In this document: in pieces, positions 1 through 6,784 of the stretch
Numbering within the stretch: the stretch's first letter is position 1
Layout of the letters: the number at the start of each line of letters is the position of its first letter
Notes under the pieces: generated by a model
The model's database searches: none
Told to the model about the DNA's origin: nothing
Seen by the model: only the letters and a program-made list of their open reading frames with translations
Program-made: the position numbers and the translations under genes
Assembly (NCBI GenBank): GCA_965661765.1
Contig: CBFIFE010000081.1
Coordinates: 1-8,355 of the forward strand
Source of the DNA: JBMYZL01 sp965661765
Lineage (GTDB): Bacteria > Bacteroidota > Bacteroidia > Flavobacteriales_D > Sanyastnellaceae
DNA: 8,355 bases
Direction: 5' to 3'

Positions 1-1477
1 ACAATTGTGGCAAGGCCCGCTCAAATGCAGCATTTGCCTCCGTGGCCAAACCCGCCGCATCCGCGCCCTCCTCCGTCATCGACTCCATCAACGACCGGCC
101 CAAGTTGTACGACGCCACCCCGCTGAGCGCCGAATGCGACTCGCCCCGAGCGAACAAGCTGTCGGCCCCCGATTCACCGGTTGAAAAACGGTCGAGGCCC
201 TCGACGATGGCGGCTTTTGCGTCGAGGTCGGATGGGGGAGGGGTTTGGCCTTGAGCCCCCACATCGGCTGACAAGCTCATGCCCAGCAGGAAGAAACCTG
301 CGGCTGTGATGGCTCCAATGGCCCCACGCTTCGGTTTTTTGCGCGCGGCCAGAGCGCCCACCGCGCGGCCAGGCCCGATCAGCGTCTCCAGGACCAACAG
401 GCCCAACGCCAGCCAGAAGAACCATTGAAAGCGGTGCTCGTAGTCGGTGTAGGCCACCGTGGCGACCTCCGCCGATTCCAGGTCTTGGATGGCCGAGTTG
501 ATGGGGTTGAGGTCCACGAACCCGGACCCAGCGCGGGTGAACGTGCCGTTGCCAGCCTCAGCGATTTGGATGAGGGTGGTCTCGTCGAGGGCTGTCACAA
601 TCGGGTTGTCGTTTGCATCGGTTTTGAACCCACGTTGCCGGCCGTAGCGATCGTACAGGGGAATCGGGCCACCGCCCACCGAGCCCATGCCGATGGTGTG
701 CACTTCGATGCCCGCGCTTGCGGCGTCTTTTGCAAAATCGACGGCGTCGTCTTCGTGGTTTTCGCCGTCGGTCACGATGACGATGACCTTCGAAGCAGTG
801 GAGGAAGGGTCAAATCCGGCGCGTGCCACCTCAATCGCTCGACCGACAGCCGTGCCTTGAACAGGCACCAAATCCGTCGTCACCCCGTCGAGGAACAATT
901 TCGTCGCGGCATAGTCGGTGGTGATGGGGCATTGCACGTAGGCATCGCCGGCAAAGACCACCAGTCCGATGCGGTCGCCATCGAGCGTGCCGATGAGCCG
1001 TTCCACCGTCCGACGGGCAAGGGCCATCCGCTGCATCCCGACATCCTCGGCGAGCATGCTGTTGGACACGTCAAGGGCCACCATGATGTCCACGCCTTCG
1101 GAGGTGACCTCTTGCAGGCGGGCGCCGATTTTGGGGTCCAGCACGCCGATCAAAGCAGCGGCCAGGGCCGTCCGCCACAACAAGAACCGCCAAACACTTC
1201 GCACCGGCCGAAGCCTCGGGAACATGCCCAGCAACATCCGGTTGTCCAGCAGGGTGTTCACCATTCTTCGCTGCCAATTGTAATGCCACAAGAAGCCCGC
1301 CACCGTCAGCGGCAGGACGAGCAAGACTGGCCAACTCTCCAGCCGCTCCATGGTGATGTTGGGCGCCACCCGCTGAACCGACACCCAAACGGCCAGCAAC
1401 AGCAACCAGAACACGATTTCGGCCAGCACGAGGGCGACCGAATTGGCGAAGGCTTTGTATGGATTCGAAGGATTCAT
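1..1477 (-). CDS. batB: BatB-type VWA membrane protein fused to a BatC-like TPR region (3' end outside window)
   Basis: The frame is open from the ATG at 1477 to the left edge, giving 492 codons with no stop. Hydrophobic segments lie near residues 12-33, 50-66 and 97-113. A VWA domain follows (about 125-335) with an intact MIDAS: D136-x-S138-x-S140, T209 and D237 (in TDGEN). A membrane helix at about 351-368 normally ends BatB. Here the frame continues through a basic stretch (RKKPKR, 379-384), a second hydrophobic segment (385-405, ending ADVGAQ, like a signal peptide) and a TPR-like start (SYNLGRSL near 456-463, AFERAL at 484-489). BatB and BatC belong to the Bacteroidota aerotolerance operon; their biochemical role is unclear, and envelope stress or protein complex assembly has been proposed. 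The gene starts 9 bases after the batA stop. The VWA identity is secure. The TPR assignment rests on one partial repeat. Confidence 0.9.
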   Translation of the reverse strand, partial: MNPSNPYKAFANSVALVLAEIVFWLLLLAVWVSVQRVAPNITMERLESWPVLLVLPLTVAGFLWHYNWQRRMVNTLLDNRMLLGMFPRLRPVRSVWRFLLWRTALAAALIGVLDPKIGARLQEVTSEGVDIMVALDVSNSMLAEDVGMQRMALARRTVERLIGTLDGDRIGLVVFAGDAYVQCPITTDYAATKLFLDGVTTDLVPVQGTAVGRAIEVARAGFDPSSTASKVIVIVTDGENHEDDAVDFAKDAASAGIEVHTIGMGSVGGGPIPLYDRYGRQRGFKTDANDNPIVTALDETTLIQIAEAGNGTFTRAGSGFVDLNPINSAIQDLESAEVATVAYTDYEHRFQWFFWLALGLLVLETLIGPGRAVGALAARKKPKRGAIGAITAAGFFLLGMSLSADVGAQGQTPPPSDLDAKAAIVEGLDRFSTGESGADSLFARGESHSALSGVASYNLGRSLMESMTEEGADAAGLATEANAAFERALPQL

Positions 1478-1486
1478 CGGATGCGA

Positions 1487-2569
1487 TCAATGAATGGTGC
1501 GGATGAACAAGTGGCGAATCAAAAACTCGGCGAGCAAGCAGATCACGGCCCCGAGCGCGAAGGGGAAAAATTCCTCTGTTTTTTGGTTGTAGCGCAGGAC
1601 GTTGAACCGCGTTTTTTCCAGCGCATCGATTTCCTCGTAGATGGATTCAAGCTTTTCTTCGCTTGTGGCGCGGAAGTACCGCCCGCCCGTCATTTGGGCG
1701 ATGTCTTTGAGGACTTGCTCATCGATTTGGACCTCCACCCAATCGTACAGATAGTCGTTGCCCATTTTGCGCACCGGGCTGCGCGCTTTGCCGATGGTGC
1801 CCACGCCGATGGTGTAGACGCGAATGTCATTGAGTTCAGCAAGTTGCGCCGCATCCAGCGGTTCAATCGCCCCAGCGTTGTTGACGCCGTCGGTGAGCAA
1901 GATGATGACCTTGCTTTCCGCGTCGCTGGATTTCAGCCGGTTCACGGCTGTCGCCAAACCCATCCCAATCGCCGTCCCCCCTTCCAACAACCCCGTTTCC
2001 AGTCCCGCGATCCCGTTCATCACCACCCGCTGGTCCGTCGTCAGGGGAACGGATGTGAAGGCTTCTCCTTCGTAGGCCACGACCCCGATTCGATCGTCCG
2101 GCCGGTCTTCCACAAAGTCAGAGGCCACGGCCTTGGCGGCCTCGAGCCGGTTGGGGTCAAAGTCCTTGCTCAACATCGACGCCGAGAGGTCCATGCTCAA
2201 AACGATGTCGAGGCCCTCGCGGGTCAAATCCTCAATGCTCGAACTGCTCTGCGGCCGAGCACTTGCAATGGCGAGCAGCAGCAAGGCACCCGTGCGAAAG
2301 GCTGGTGCGATCTCTGGCAAGGCAAAGGCCGAGGTTGTGTACCATTTGGGGGGGGCGTCGTAGCGGTGCAGGTTGAAAGAAGCCCGGACCTCCCAACCCT
2401 TCCAGGACTGCACCAAGCGTTGGATGGCGTGCAGCCCCCCCAACACCATCAAGCCCAACGCCCACGGCGCATCGAGTTCATAATGCGCTCGCACGTGCCC
2501 GAGCACCAGCAACCCCAGCAGCAACGCCACAGCATGCGGCAGGGCGACCCACAACAAACGCGGGCTCAT
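1487..2569 (-). CDS. batA: BatA-type VWA domain membrane protein
   Basis: This 360-residue protein is a normal length for BatA. Hydrophobic segments lie near residues 8-24 and 36-50, with another at about 92-103 just before the VWA domain (about 118-315). The MIDAS is complete: D127-x-S129-x-S131 (MDLSAS), T199 in GGTAIG and D227 in LLTDGVNN. A C-terminal membrane helix at about 334-355 leaves a short basic tail. The VWA domain is expected on the periplasmic side, where a bound divalent metal would mediate partner binding. The ATG at 2569 overlaps the upstream stop in an ATGA arrangement, which fixes the start and suggests translational coupling. batB follows 9 bases downstream. BatA and BatB sit in tandem in most Bacteroidota Bat operons, and this copy looks intact. 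Confidence 0.95.
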   Translation of the reverse strand: MSPRLLWVALPHAVALLLGLLVLGHVRAHYELDAPWALGLMVLGGLHAIQRLVQSWKGWEVRASFNLHRYDAPPKWYTTSAFALPEIAPAFRTGALLLLAIASARPQSSSSIEDLTREGLDIVLSMDLSASMLSKDFDPNRLEAAKAVASDFVEDRPDDRIGVVAYEGEAFTSVPLTTDQRVVMNGIAGLETGLLEGGTAIGMGLATAVNRLKSSDAESKVIILLTDGVNNAGAIEPLDAAQLAELNDIRVYTIGVGTIGKARSPVRKMGNDYLYDWVEVQIDEQVLKDIAQMTGGRYFRATSEEKLESIYEEIDALEKTRFNVLRYNQKTEEFFPFALGAVICLLAEFLIRHLFIRTIH

Positions 2570-3603
2570 GATCGCTCGGATTCTTCACCCTCCGACATCG
2601 GCAGGGTGCATTCAACAAAGCGGATGGCCCGCGCGACGATGCGCTGGTGTTCTTCGGGGATGGCGCGGTATTTCGCGAATTTGACCAAATCCGTGAGCTC
2701 CAACAACTCCAACAACATCGCCTTGTCTTCGTCGCGGAGTCCCAGGCCGTTCAGCCCCCGCCGAATCTCGATCGTCGTGCGCTCCAGCGCGGGCAGACCA
2801 AACCGCCGCTCCACATACGTCCGAACCACCATGCTCGTGGCGGCATGGTGCCCCTTTTCATCTCCGCGCTGCCAGGCGGCGCGGGCTTGGATGCGCTCCA
2901 ATTCCCGCAAGGCAACCACGTGGGCAGGCTCGAGGGGCGCGGCGGGTCGGGCGGTTGTCCGGTCCGCTGTGTCCTCGCGCCGGAAGTACTTCCGATAGGC
3001 CCAAACGCCCGCCGCAGCCAGGGCGGCGAGGCCCAACACCGCCAGGATCCAGGGCAAGGCCCGTTGCAATTGTTCGGCAAACGTCCACTCCACGGCGATC
3101 ACATCGGCCGGCGCGGCCATGGTGTTGGGGTCTTCGATTTGCGGGACACCGATTTGCAAGAGGAGCGGATTGGACTCGAGGGTGTCGCCGTTGAAGGTGA
3201 CCGGCACGGGGGGGATGGCGACGTAGCCGGTGTCCCAGCACGTCACGCGCCACTGGCGGCGGTAGGCAATTGCGTCTTCGCCCCGCTCATCCGTGGCCAG
3301 CAGGGTGTCGCCACCGAGGAAGGACAGCACCTCCAAGCCGCCGGCGATGGTGTCCCCGGCAAAGGTCGGGAAGGCCACCTCGCCGGTTTGGTCGGGGCGG
3401 CGGGTGAGGGTCAGGGTGAGGGTGGTTTGGCCACCGATGGGCATCCAAGTGGTGTCCAAGCCGAGCGTCACTTGGGGGCGGGCAGGCGCGCGATCCACAG
3501 CGGCCAGGGGGCTGTTTGCGACCAGAGCGGTCACCAGCAGCGCCAGCGCAGCCCACCACCGCCGCTTCGACGGTCTTCGCGTTGCGGGTGTTGATTCAGC
3601 CAC
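2566..3603 (-). CDS. Short BatD-like single-pass membrane protein of the Bat operon
   Basis: A 345-residue protein. A basic N-terminus (RRPSKRR, 9-15) and hydrophobic segment (16-36) form a signal peptide or anchor. A beta-rich periplasmic region (about 43-152) resembles the Ig-like domains of BatD. A membrane helix at about 183-203 precedes a basic YRKYFRR stop-transfer sequence, and a helical cytoplasmic region (225-335) contains DLVKFAKYRAIPEEHQ. That last motif is typical of the proteins found between DUF58 and batA in Bacteroidota. Full BatD proteins are usually much longer, so this is a short relative and not the main BatD, which would be expected beyond the left edge. The GTG start at 3603 overlaps the DUF58 gene by 8 bases; I see no ATG that would give a comparable signal peptide. 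It probably links periplasmic partners to the cytoplasmic MoxR/DUF58 pair, which is inference. Confidence 0.88.
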   Translation of the reverse strand: MAESTPATRRPSKRRWWAALALLVTALVANSPLAAVDRAPARPQVTLGLDTTWMPIGGQTTLTLTLTRRPDQTGEVAFPTFAGDTIAGGLEVLSFLGGDTLLATDERGEDAIAYRRQWRVTCWDTGYVAIPPVPVTFNGDTLESNPLLLQIGVPQIEDPNTMAAPADVIAVEWTFAEQLQRALPWILAVLGLAALAAAGVWAYRKYFRREDTADRTTARPAAPLEPAHVVALRELERIQARAAWQRGDEKGHHAATSMVVRTYVERRFGLPALERTTIEIRRGLNGLGLRDEDKAMLLELLELTDLVKFAKYRAIPEEHQRIVARAIRFVECTLPMSEGEESERS

Positions 3604-4462
3604 GGCGATCGAAGAGTTGCATGAGGGGTTGAACGTAGGGTTTGTCGGTCATCAGGACGGCTTCATCCACGCCGCTGCGCAGGAATGTGGATTTCAGTGC
3701 GGCCTCCCGCTCCGCCTCGAGGGCTGCGTGACGCCGCCGAACCCGTTTGCGGTTCGTGTTCACCCACCGGGATTCGCCGGTCTCGGGGTCTTCGACTTGA
3801 ATCCAGCCGACGGCGGGGAATTCGCGCTCCAGCGGATCCTCGACCCGCAAAGCGACCAAATCGTGCCTGCGCCCCGCCCGCTTCAACACCCCGTCGAAGC
3901 CGGTGTCCCGGAAGTCGGAGATGAGAAAGCAAATCGTGCGTTTTTTCATCGCTTGCAGGAAGCCGCTGAGCGCGTCGTGGATGTTTGTTCCGCGCCCTTC
4001 CGGAACGATCTCGATGATTTCGCGGATGATGCGCAGCACGTGCGAGCGCCCCTTTTTCGGGGGAATGAACCGCTCGATGCGATCGCTGAACAGGATCGCG
4101 CCGACCTTGTCGTTGTTGCCCATCGCGCTGAACGCCAGGACAGCGGCAAGCTCGGCGATCAACTCCCGCTTCGTGCGGACCCGGCTGCCCGGGCTGTTCG
4201 AGGCACTGACGTCCAAGAGCAGGAAGACCGTCATCTCGCGCTCCTCCTCGAAGACTTTCACGTAAGGTGTGCCCATCCGTGCGGTGACATTCCAGTCGAT
4301 GGTGCGGATTTCGTCGCCGTGCTGGTAGGCCCGGTTTTCCGAAAACGCCATGCCCCGCCCCTTGAAGGCGCTGTGGTATTCCCCACTGAAAATGCGGTCG
4401 CTGAGGCCGCGCGTTTTCAGTTCGACGCGTCGGACCCGTGCAATCAGTTCAGCCGTGTCCAT
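3596..4462 (-). CDS. DUF58 domain protein (MoxR-associated, VWA-like)
   Basis: This 288-residue soluble protein has the DUF58 signature at 44-62: R44-x-Y46, then GD at 49-50, R53, IDWN at 55-58 and AR at 61-62. A VWA-like fold follows with a MIDAS-type D84-V-S-A-S88, a candidate T159 in RGTN, and D183 in ISDF. There is no signal peptide or membrane helix, so it should be cytoplasmic. DUF58 proteins are almost always encoded next to MoxR ATPases and are thought to be partners or adaptors of them. The ATG at 4462 lies 14 bases after the moxR stop. Those bases read CCCCCTCCCCCACC on the coding strand and hold no Shine-Dalgarno sequence. The 3' end overlaps the following GTG start by 8 bases. Family assignment is strong; the molecular function is not established. 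Confidence 0.95.
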   Translation of the reverse strand: MDTAELIARVRRVELKTRGLSDRIFSGEYHSAFKGRGMAFSENRAYQHGDEIRTIDWNVTARMGTPYVKVFEEEREMTVFLLLDVSASNSPGSRVRTKRELIAELAAVLAFSAMGNNDKVGAILFSDRIERFIPPKKGRSHVLRIIREIIEIVPEGRGTNIHDALSGFLQAMKKRTICFLISDFRDTGFDGVLKRAGRRHDLVALRVEDPLEREFPAVGWIQVEDPETGESRWVNTNRKRVRRRHAALEAEREAALKSTFLRSGVDEAVLMTDKPYVQPLMQLFDRRG

Positions 4463-4476
4463 GGTGGGGGAGGGGG

Positions 4477-5556
4477 TTAGGGGACCTGGATTTGGTCCAT
4501 GATCTCCGTGATGATCTGCTCCTGCGAGATGTTTTCAGCTTCTGCCTCAAACGTGATCCCGATGCGGTGGCGCATCACATCCATCGCCACAGCCCGCACA
4601 TCCTCTGGCGTCACATAGCCCCGGTGCTGCAGGAATGCGTGGGCCTTCGCAGCCACACCCAGACCGATGCTCGCCCGCGGCGAAGCCCCGAATCCGATCA
4701 ACTGCTCGAGGTGGCCCATGCCGTGGTTTTCCGGCTGGCGCGTGGCGAAGACCAGGTCCACGATGTACCGCTCCACCTTCTCGTCCATGTAAATTTTCTT
4801 GACCCATTCGCGGGCCTTCAAAATCTCCTCCGGCTTGACGACCGCCTGCGGTTTGTGCATGCCCTCCGGGCGCAGGTTTGCGCGGATGATTTGCTGTTCT
4901 TCCTCCTTCGTGGGGTAGCCGATGACGACTTTCAGCAGGAAGCGGTCGACTTGCGCCTCGGGCAGGGGGTAGGTCCCTTCTTGTTCAACGGGGTTTTGCG
5001 TTGCGAGCACGAGGAAAGGCTCCGGCAACTTGAATGTCTCTGACCCGATGGTGACCTGCCGCTCTTGCATGCTCTCGAGGAGCGCGCTCTGCACCTTCGC
5101 CGGGGCCCGGTTGATCTCGTCCGCTAGGACGAAATTGGCGAAAATCGGCCCTTTTTTGACCTTGAAGCTCTCCTCCCGCTGGTTGTAGATCATGGTGCCC
5201 ACGAGGTCGGCAGGCAGCAAGTCGGGCGTGAATTGGATGCGGCTGAAGTCGGCTTGGACGCAGTCGGAAAGGGATTTGATGGCCAGGGTTTTGGCCAAAC
5301 CAGGCACCCCCTCCAACAACACGTGCCCATTCGCCAGGAGGCCGATGAGCAGCTTGTCCACCATGGCCTTCTGGCCGATGATGACCTTTTCGAGTTCCAT
5401 CCGGAGCAGATCCACGAATCCACTTTGCGCGGCGATCTGCTCATTGAGCGCACGGATGTCCGTGGCTCCTCCGTTCGACACTCCGTTTGTCGGCGCACTC
5501 GCGGACACGGTCATGTCGTGAGCTGGGGTTTCAGGGCTTGTCGAGTTCTCCATCAT
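4477..5556 (-). CDS. moxR: MoxR family AAA+ ATPase
   Basis: A 359-residue AAA+ ATPase. Walker A is GVPGLAKT (83-90, K89), Walker B is VLADEINR (143-150, D146 and E147), sensor 1 is ATQNP (185-189, N188), the arginine-finger candidate is R205 in VDRF, and sensor 2 is ASPRAS (291-296, R294). All catalytic positions are present. The first 40 or so residues are rich in Ser, Thr, Ala and Gly and look disordered. Met codons at residues 1, 2 and 15 are all possible starts, and the family core begins after about residue 40. MoxR proteins act as chaperone-like ATPases that mature or activate VWA-containing complexes; the DUF58, BatA and BatB proteins encoded downstream are the obvious clients. This is the first gene of the operon and diverges from the MazG-like gene. 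Confidence 0.96.
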   Translation of the reverse strand: MMENSTSPETPAHDMTVSASAPTNGVSNGGATDIRALNEQIAAQSGFVDLLRMELEKVIIGQKAMVDKLLIGLLANGHVLLEGVPGLAKTLAIKSLSDCVQADFSRIQFTPDLLPADLVGTMIYNQREESFKVKKGPIFANFVLADEINRAPAKVQSALLESMQERQVTIGSETFKLPEPFLVLATQNPVEQEGTYPLPEAQVDRFLLKVVIGYPTKEEEQQIIRANLRPEGMHKPQAVVKPEEILKAREWVKKIYMDEKVERYIVDLVFATRQPENHGMGHLEQLIGFGASPRASIGLGVAAKAHAFLQHRGYVTPEDVRAVAMDVMRHRIGITFEAEAENISQEQIITEIMDQIQVP

Positions 5557-5575
5557 GTCAATCTTACACAGAACG

Positions 5576-5583
5576 CGAATATA
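5576..5583 (-). promoter_or_regulatory. Candidate -7 element for the moxR-bat operon
   Basis: On the minus strand these bases read TATATTCG, one mismatch from the Bacteroidota -7 consensus TAnnTTTG. They end about 19 bases before the moxR ATG, a plausible distance for a short leader. I find no convincing TTTG -33 box at the usual spacing, so support is weak. The 84-base divergent gap 5557-5640 must hold promoters for both directions. Confidence 0.25.
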
Positions 5584-5640
5584 CTGAGGCGGAACGGGGC
5601 AGGGGCCATGCGAGTTTTGAAATCATGTTAACTTGCCAGC

Positions 5641-6072
5641 ATGGAGAAATTCGACGGCGGTGCATTGACGCTCCGAGAGACAATGGATGCGGTGCGGCAG
5701 TTTCACGAGGCGTTTGAGATTCGCAACGCGCCGGGGCCGGAGGCGCGGCCCTCAGCGGCCACGATTGCTTTGCGGCATCGGCTGATGGCCGAAGAAAACG
5801 AGGAGTATTTGGAAGCGGCGGAGGCGGGGGATCTTGTGGAGGTGGCCGACGCGCTGGGGGACATGCTCTACATTCTTTGTGGGACGATTCTCCAACACGG
5901 GATGCAGGACGTGATCGAAGAGGTGTTTCGGGAAATCCAACGCTCGAACATGTCCAAGCTTGGCGCCGATGGCCGTCCGATTCACCGCGAAGACGGCAAG
6001 GTCATGAAGGGACCGAATTACACCCCGCCGGCACTCGCGCCCATTGTCGAAGCGGCTCTCGAGCGGTCATGA
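5641..6072 (+). CDS. MazG-like nucleoside triphosphate pyrophosphohydrolase family protein
   Basis: A 143-residue all-alpha protein of the MazG/PRA-PH superfamily. The metal-binding motif is visible: E51-E52-x-x-E55 in AEENEEYLEA, followed by E67-x-x-D70 in EVADALGD, with D74 one turn later. The conserved tail (about 101-127) contains RSNMSKLG and REDGKV-x-KGPNY, typical of a Bacteroidota and phage subgroup of single-domain MazG-like proteins. The family hydrolyses nucleoside triphosphates to monophosphate and pyrophosphate, often removing damaged or excess nucleotides. The substrate here cannot be read from sequence. An in-frame TAA at 5629-5631 rules out any earlier start, and 5641 is the first ATG after it. 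The stop overlaps the start of the DUF4442 gene (ATGA), so the two are probably one transcript. Confidence 0.93.
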   Translation: MEKFDGGALTLRETMDAVRQFHEAFEIRNAPGPEARPSAATIALRHRLMAEENEEYLEAAEAGDLVEVADALGDMLYILCGTILQHGMQDVIEEVFREIQRSNMSKLGADGRPIHREDGKVMKGPNYTPPALAPIVEAALERS

Positions 6073-6569
6073 AGCGCCTGTACAGTTGGGCGTGGCAGCG
6101 GGCGCTCGCTGGTCGGACAGGTGCGTTGACGCGGGTGTTCATGTGGATGATCCCGTTCAACAAGCCCCACCGATTCCAAATCGTCCGGCTTCAACCAGGC
6201 ACCGCCGCCGTCTCAGCGGCCCTGACCCGGGCGAACCGCAACCACATCGGCACCATGCATGCATGCGCCCTGGCGACGATCGGAGAGTTTGCCGCGGGCC
6301 TTGCGCTGCTCGGCGCCTTCAGCCCGACGGAGTACAGGCTCATCATGTCCCGGCTCGAGGTGGATTACCTGCGCCGCGCGGATGGCCCTGTGACGGCGGA
6401 ATCGGCTTTGCCCGACGCCGATCGCGCCCAACTGCAAGGGCATTTGCAGGCTGAGGGGAAGGCCGAGCGCGTGATGACGGCGCACTTGCGGAATGGGGCT
6501 GGGGATTTGGTGGCGGAGGTGCGAACGCATTGGCAGATGAAGGCCTGGGGCAAGGTGGGGCGAGCGTAG
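6069..6569 (+). CDS. DUF4442 domain protein (hotdog fold, possible thioesterase)
   Basis: A 166-residue protein matching the DUF4442 family by its central block GTMHACALATIGE (61-73) and the following FAAGLALL, EYRLIMSRLEVDYLRRA and C-terminal VRTHWQMKAW segments. The family has a hotdog fold and is related to acyl-CoA thioesterases of the PaaI type. H64 and E73 sit where active-site residues might be expected, but this is inference and the substrate is unknown. The frame is open further upstream, but the ATG at 6069 overlaps the MazG-like stop as ATGA and gives a family-typical length, so I chose it. No signal peptide is seen; the hydrophobic stretch at 65-82 is the hotdog core helix. A functional link with the MazG-like protein is suggested only by the overlap. 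Confidence 0.9.
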   Translation: MKRLYSWAWQRALAGRTGALTRVFMWMIPFNKPHRFQIVRLQPGTAAVSAALTRANRNHIGTMHACALATIGEFAAGLALLGAFSPTEYRLIMSRLEVDYLRRADGPVTAESALPDADRAQLQGHLQAEGKAERVMTAHLRNGAGDLVAEVRTHWQMKAWGKVGRA

Positions 6570-6616
6570 CACGTGCTTAACGGGGGTTGCGCGATGAGTT
6601 TGTGGGGTATGTGAGC

Positions 6617-6684
6617 ATGAGATATGGGTGTTTTGAAGTCTCTTTATTGTAATTTTCGACTAGATCATTTTTCACCCATCTCAT
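6617..6684. repeat. Imperfect inverted repeat upstream of the FISUMP gene
   Basis: The left arm 6617-6630 (ATGAGATATGGGTG) pairs with the right arm 6673-6684 (CACCCATCTCAT) as 7 plus 5 base pairs with a 2-base bulge. A 42-base AT-rich loop separates the arms. It fills most of the 131-base gap between the DUF4442 stop and the ATG at 6701, with the right arm ending 16 bases before that ATG. It could be a regulatory structure, but the long loop and lack of a T run make it a poor intrinsic terminator. Confidence 0.4.
6650..6657 (+). promoter_or_regulatory. Candidate -7 element for the FISUMP gene
   Basis: TAATTTTC differs from the Bacteroidota -7 consensus TAnnTTTG only at its last base and lies 43 bases before the ATG at 6701, in the AT-rich loop of the inverted repeat. 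A TTTG at 6632-6635 is present upstream, but the 14-base spacing is shorter than the usual 17-23, so this is tentative. Confidence 0.25.
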
Positions 6685-6700
6685 AAGACAGCAAGTATCT

Positions 6701-6784
6701 ATGATTCGCTTTTTTCCTTTTGTTGTCTTTGGCTTTTGTGTTCTTCAAGCGACCCAGTTGCTGTCACAATCTCCTTCCTACCAA
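6701..6784 (+). other. Signal peptide segment, out of frame with its mature protein
   Basis: From the ATG at 6701 the sequence encodes MIRFFPFVVFGFCVLQATQL followed by LSQSPSYQ. This is a textbook signal peptide with a basic third residue, a hydrophobic core and a small-residue cleavage area near LSQS. Read on, this frame stops at 6830-6832 after 43 codons and the residues past YQ (MWCRPRSW and so on) are not protein-like. The mature protein continues in the -1 frame. Inserting one A at 6783-6785 joins ...SPSYQ to NVVQTSVMGNK without a break. Confidence 0.7.

Noticed and set aside
1071..1490. Minus-strand ORF of 139 codons starting with TTG at 1490
   Set aside because: It overlaps the batB start in another frame and encodes a non-protein-like Gly/Ala/Arg-rich sequence, while the 1477 frame shows membrane helices and a VWA domain.
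425..2998. Plus-strand ORF of 857 codons opposite batB, batA and the BatD-like gene
   Set aside because: It is rich in His, Gln, Arg and Pro, shows no recognisable domain and runs antisense across three well-supported genes and their junctions. High GC and codon bias on the coding strand explain the lack of stops.
3293..4480. Plus-strand ORF of 395 codons opposite the DUF58 gene
   Set aside because: It is an antisense shadow with no domain, opposite a gene with clear family motifs.
1..5556. MoxR-VWA genes as a phage-defence system
   Set aside because: MoxR and VWA proteins do occur in defence-related sets, but the gene order, membrane helices and DUF58/BatD-like partners match the known Bat operon. 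No effector nuclease, protease or toxin is present.
5877..6068. Upstream extension of the DUF4442 frame
   Set aside because: It would overlap the MazG-like gene by nearly 200 bases. The added residues are not family-like, and the ATGA overlap at 6069 gives the expected length.
6568..6577. Perfect 10-base palindrome AGCACGTGCT at the DUF4442 stop codon
   Set aside because: It is too short to stand out from chance, partly inside the coding region, and has no second copy or adjacent T run.
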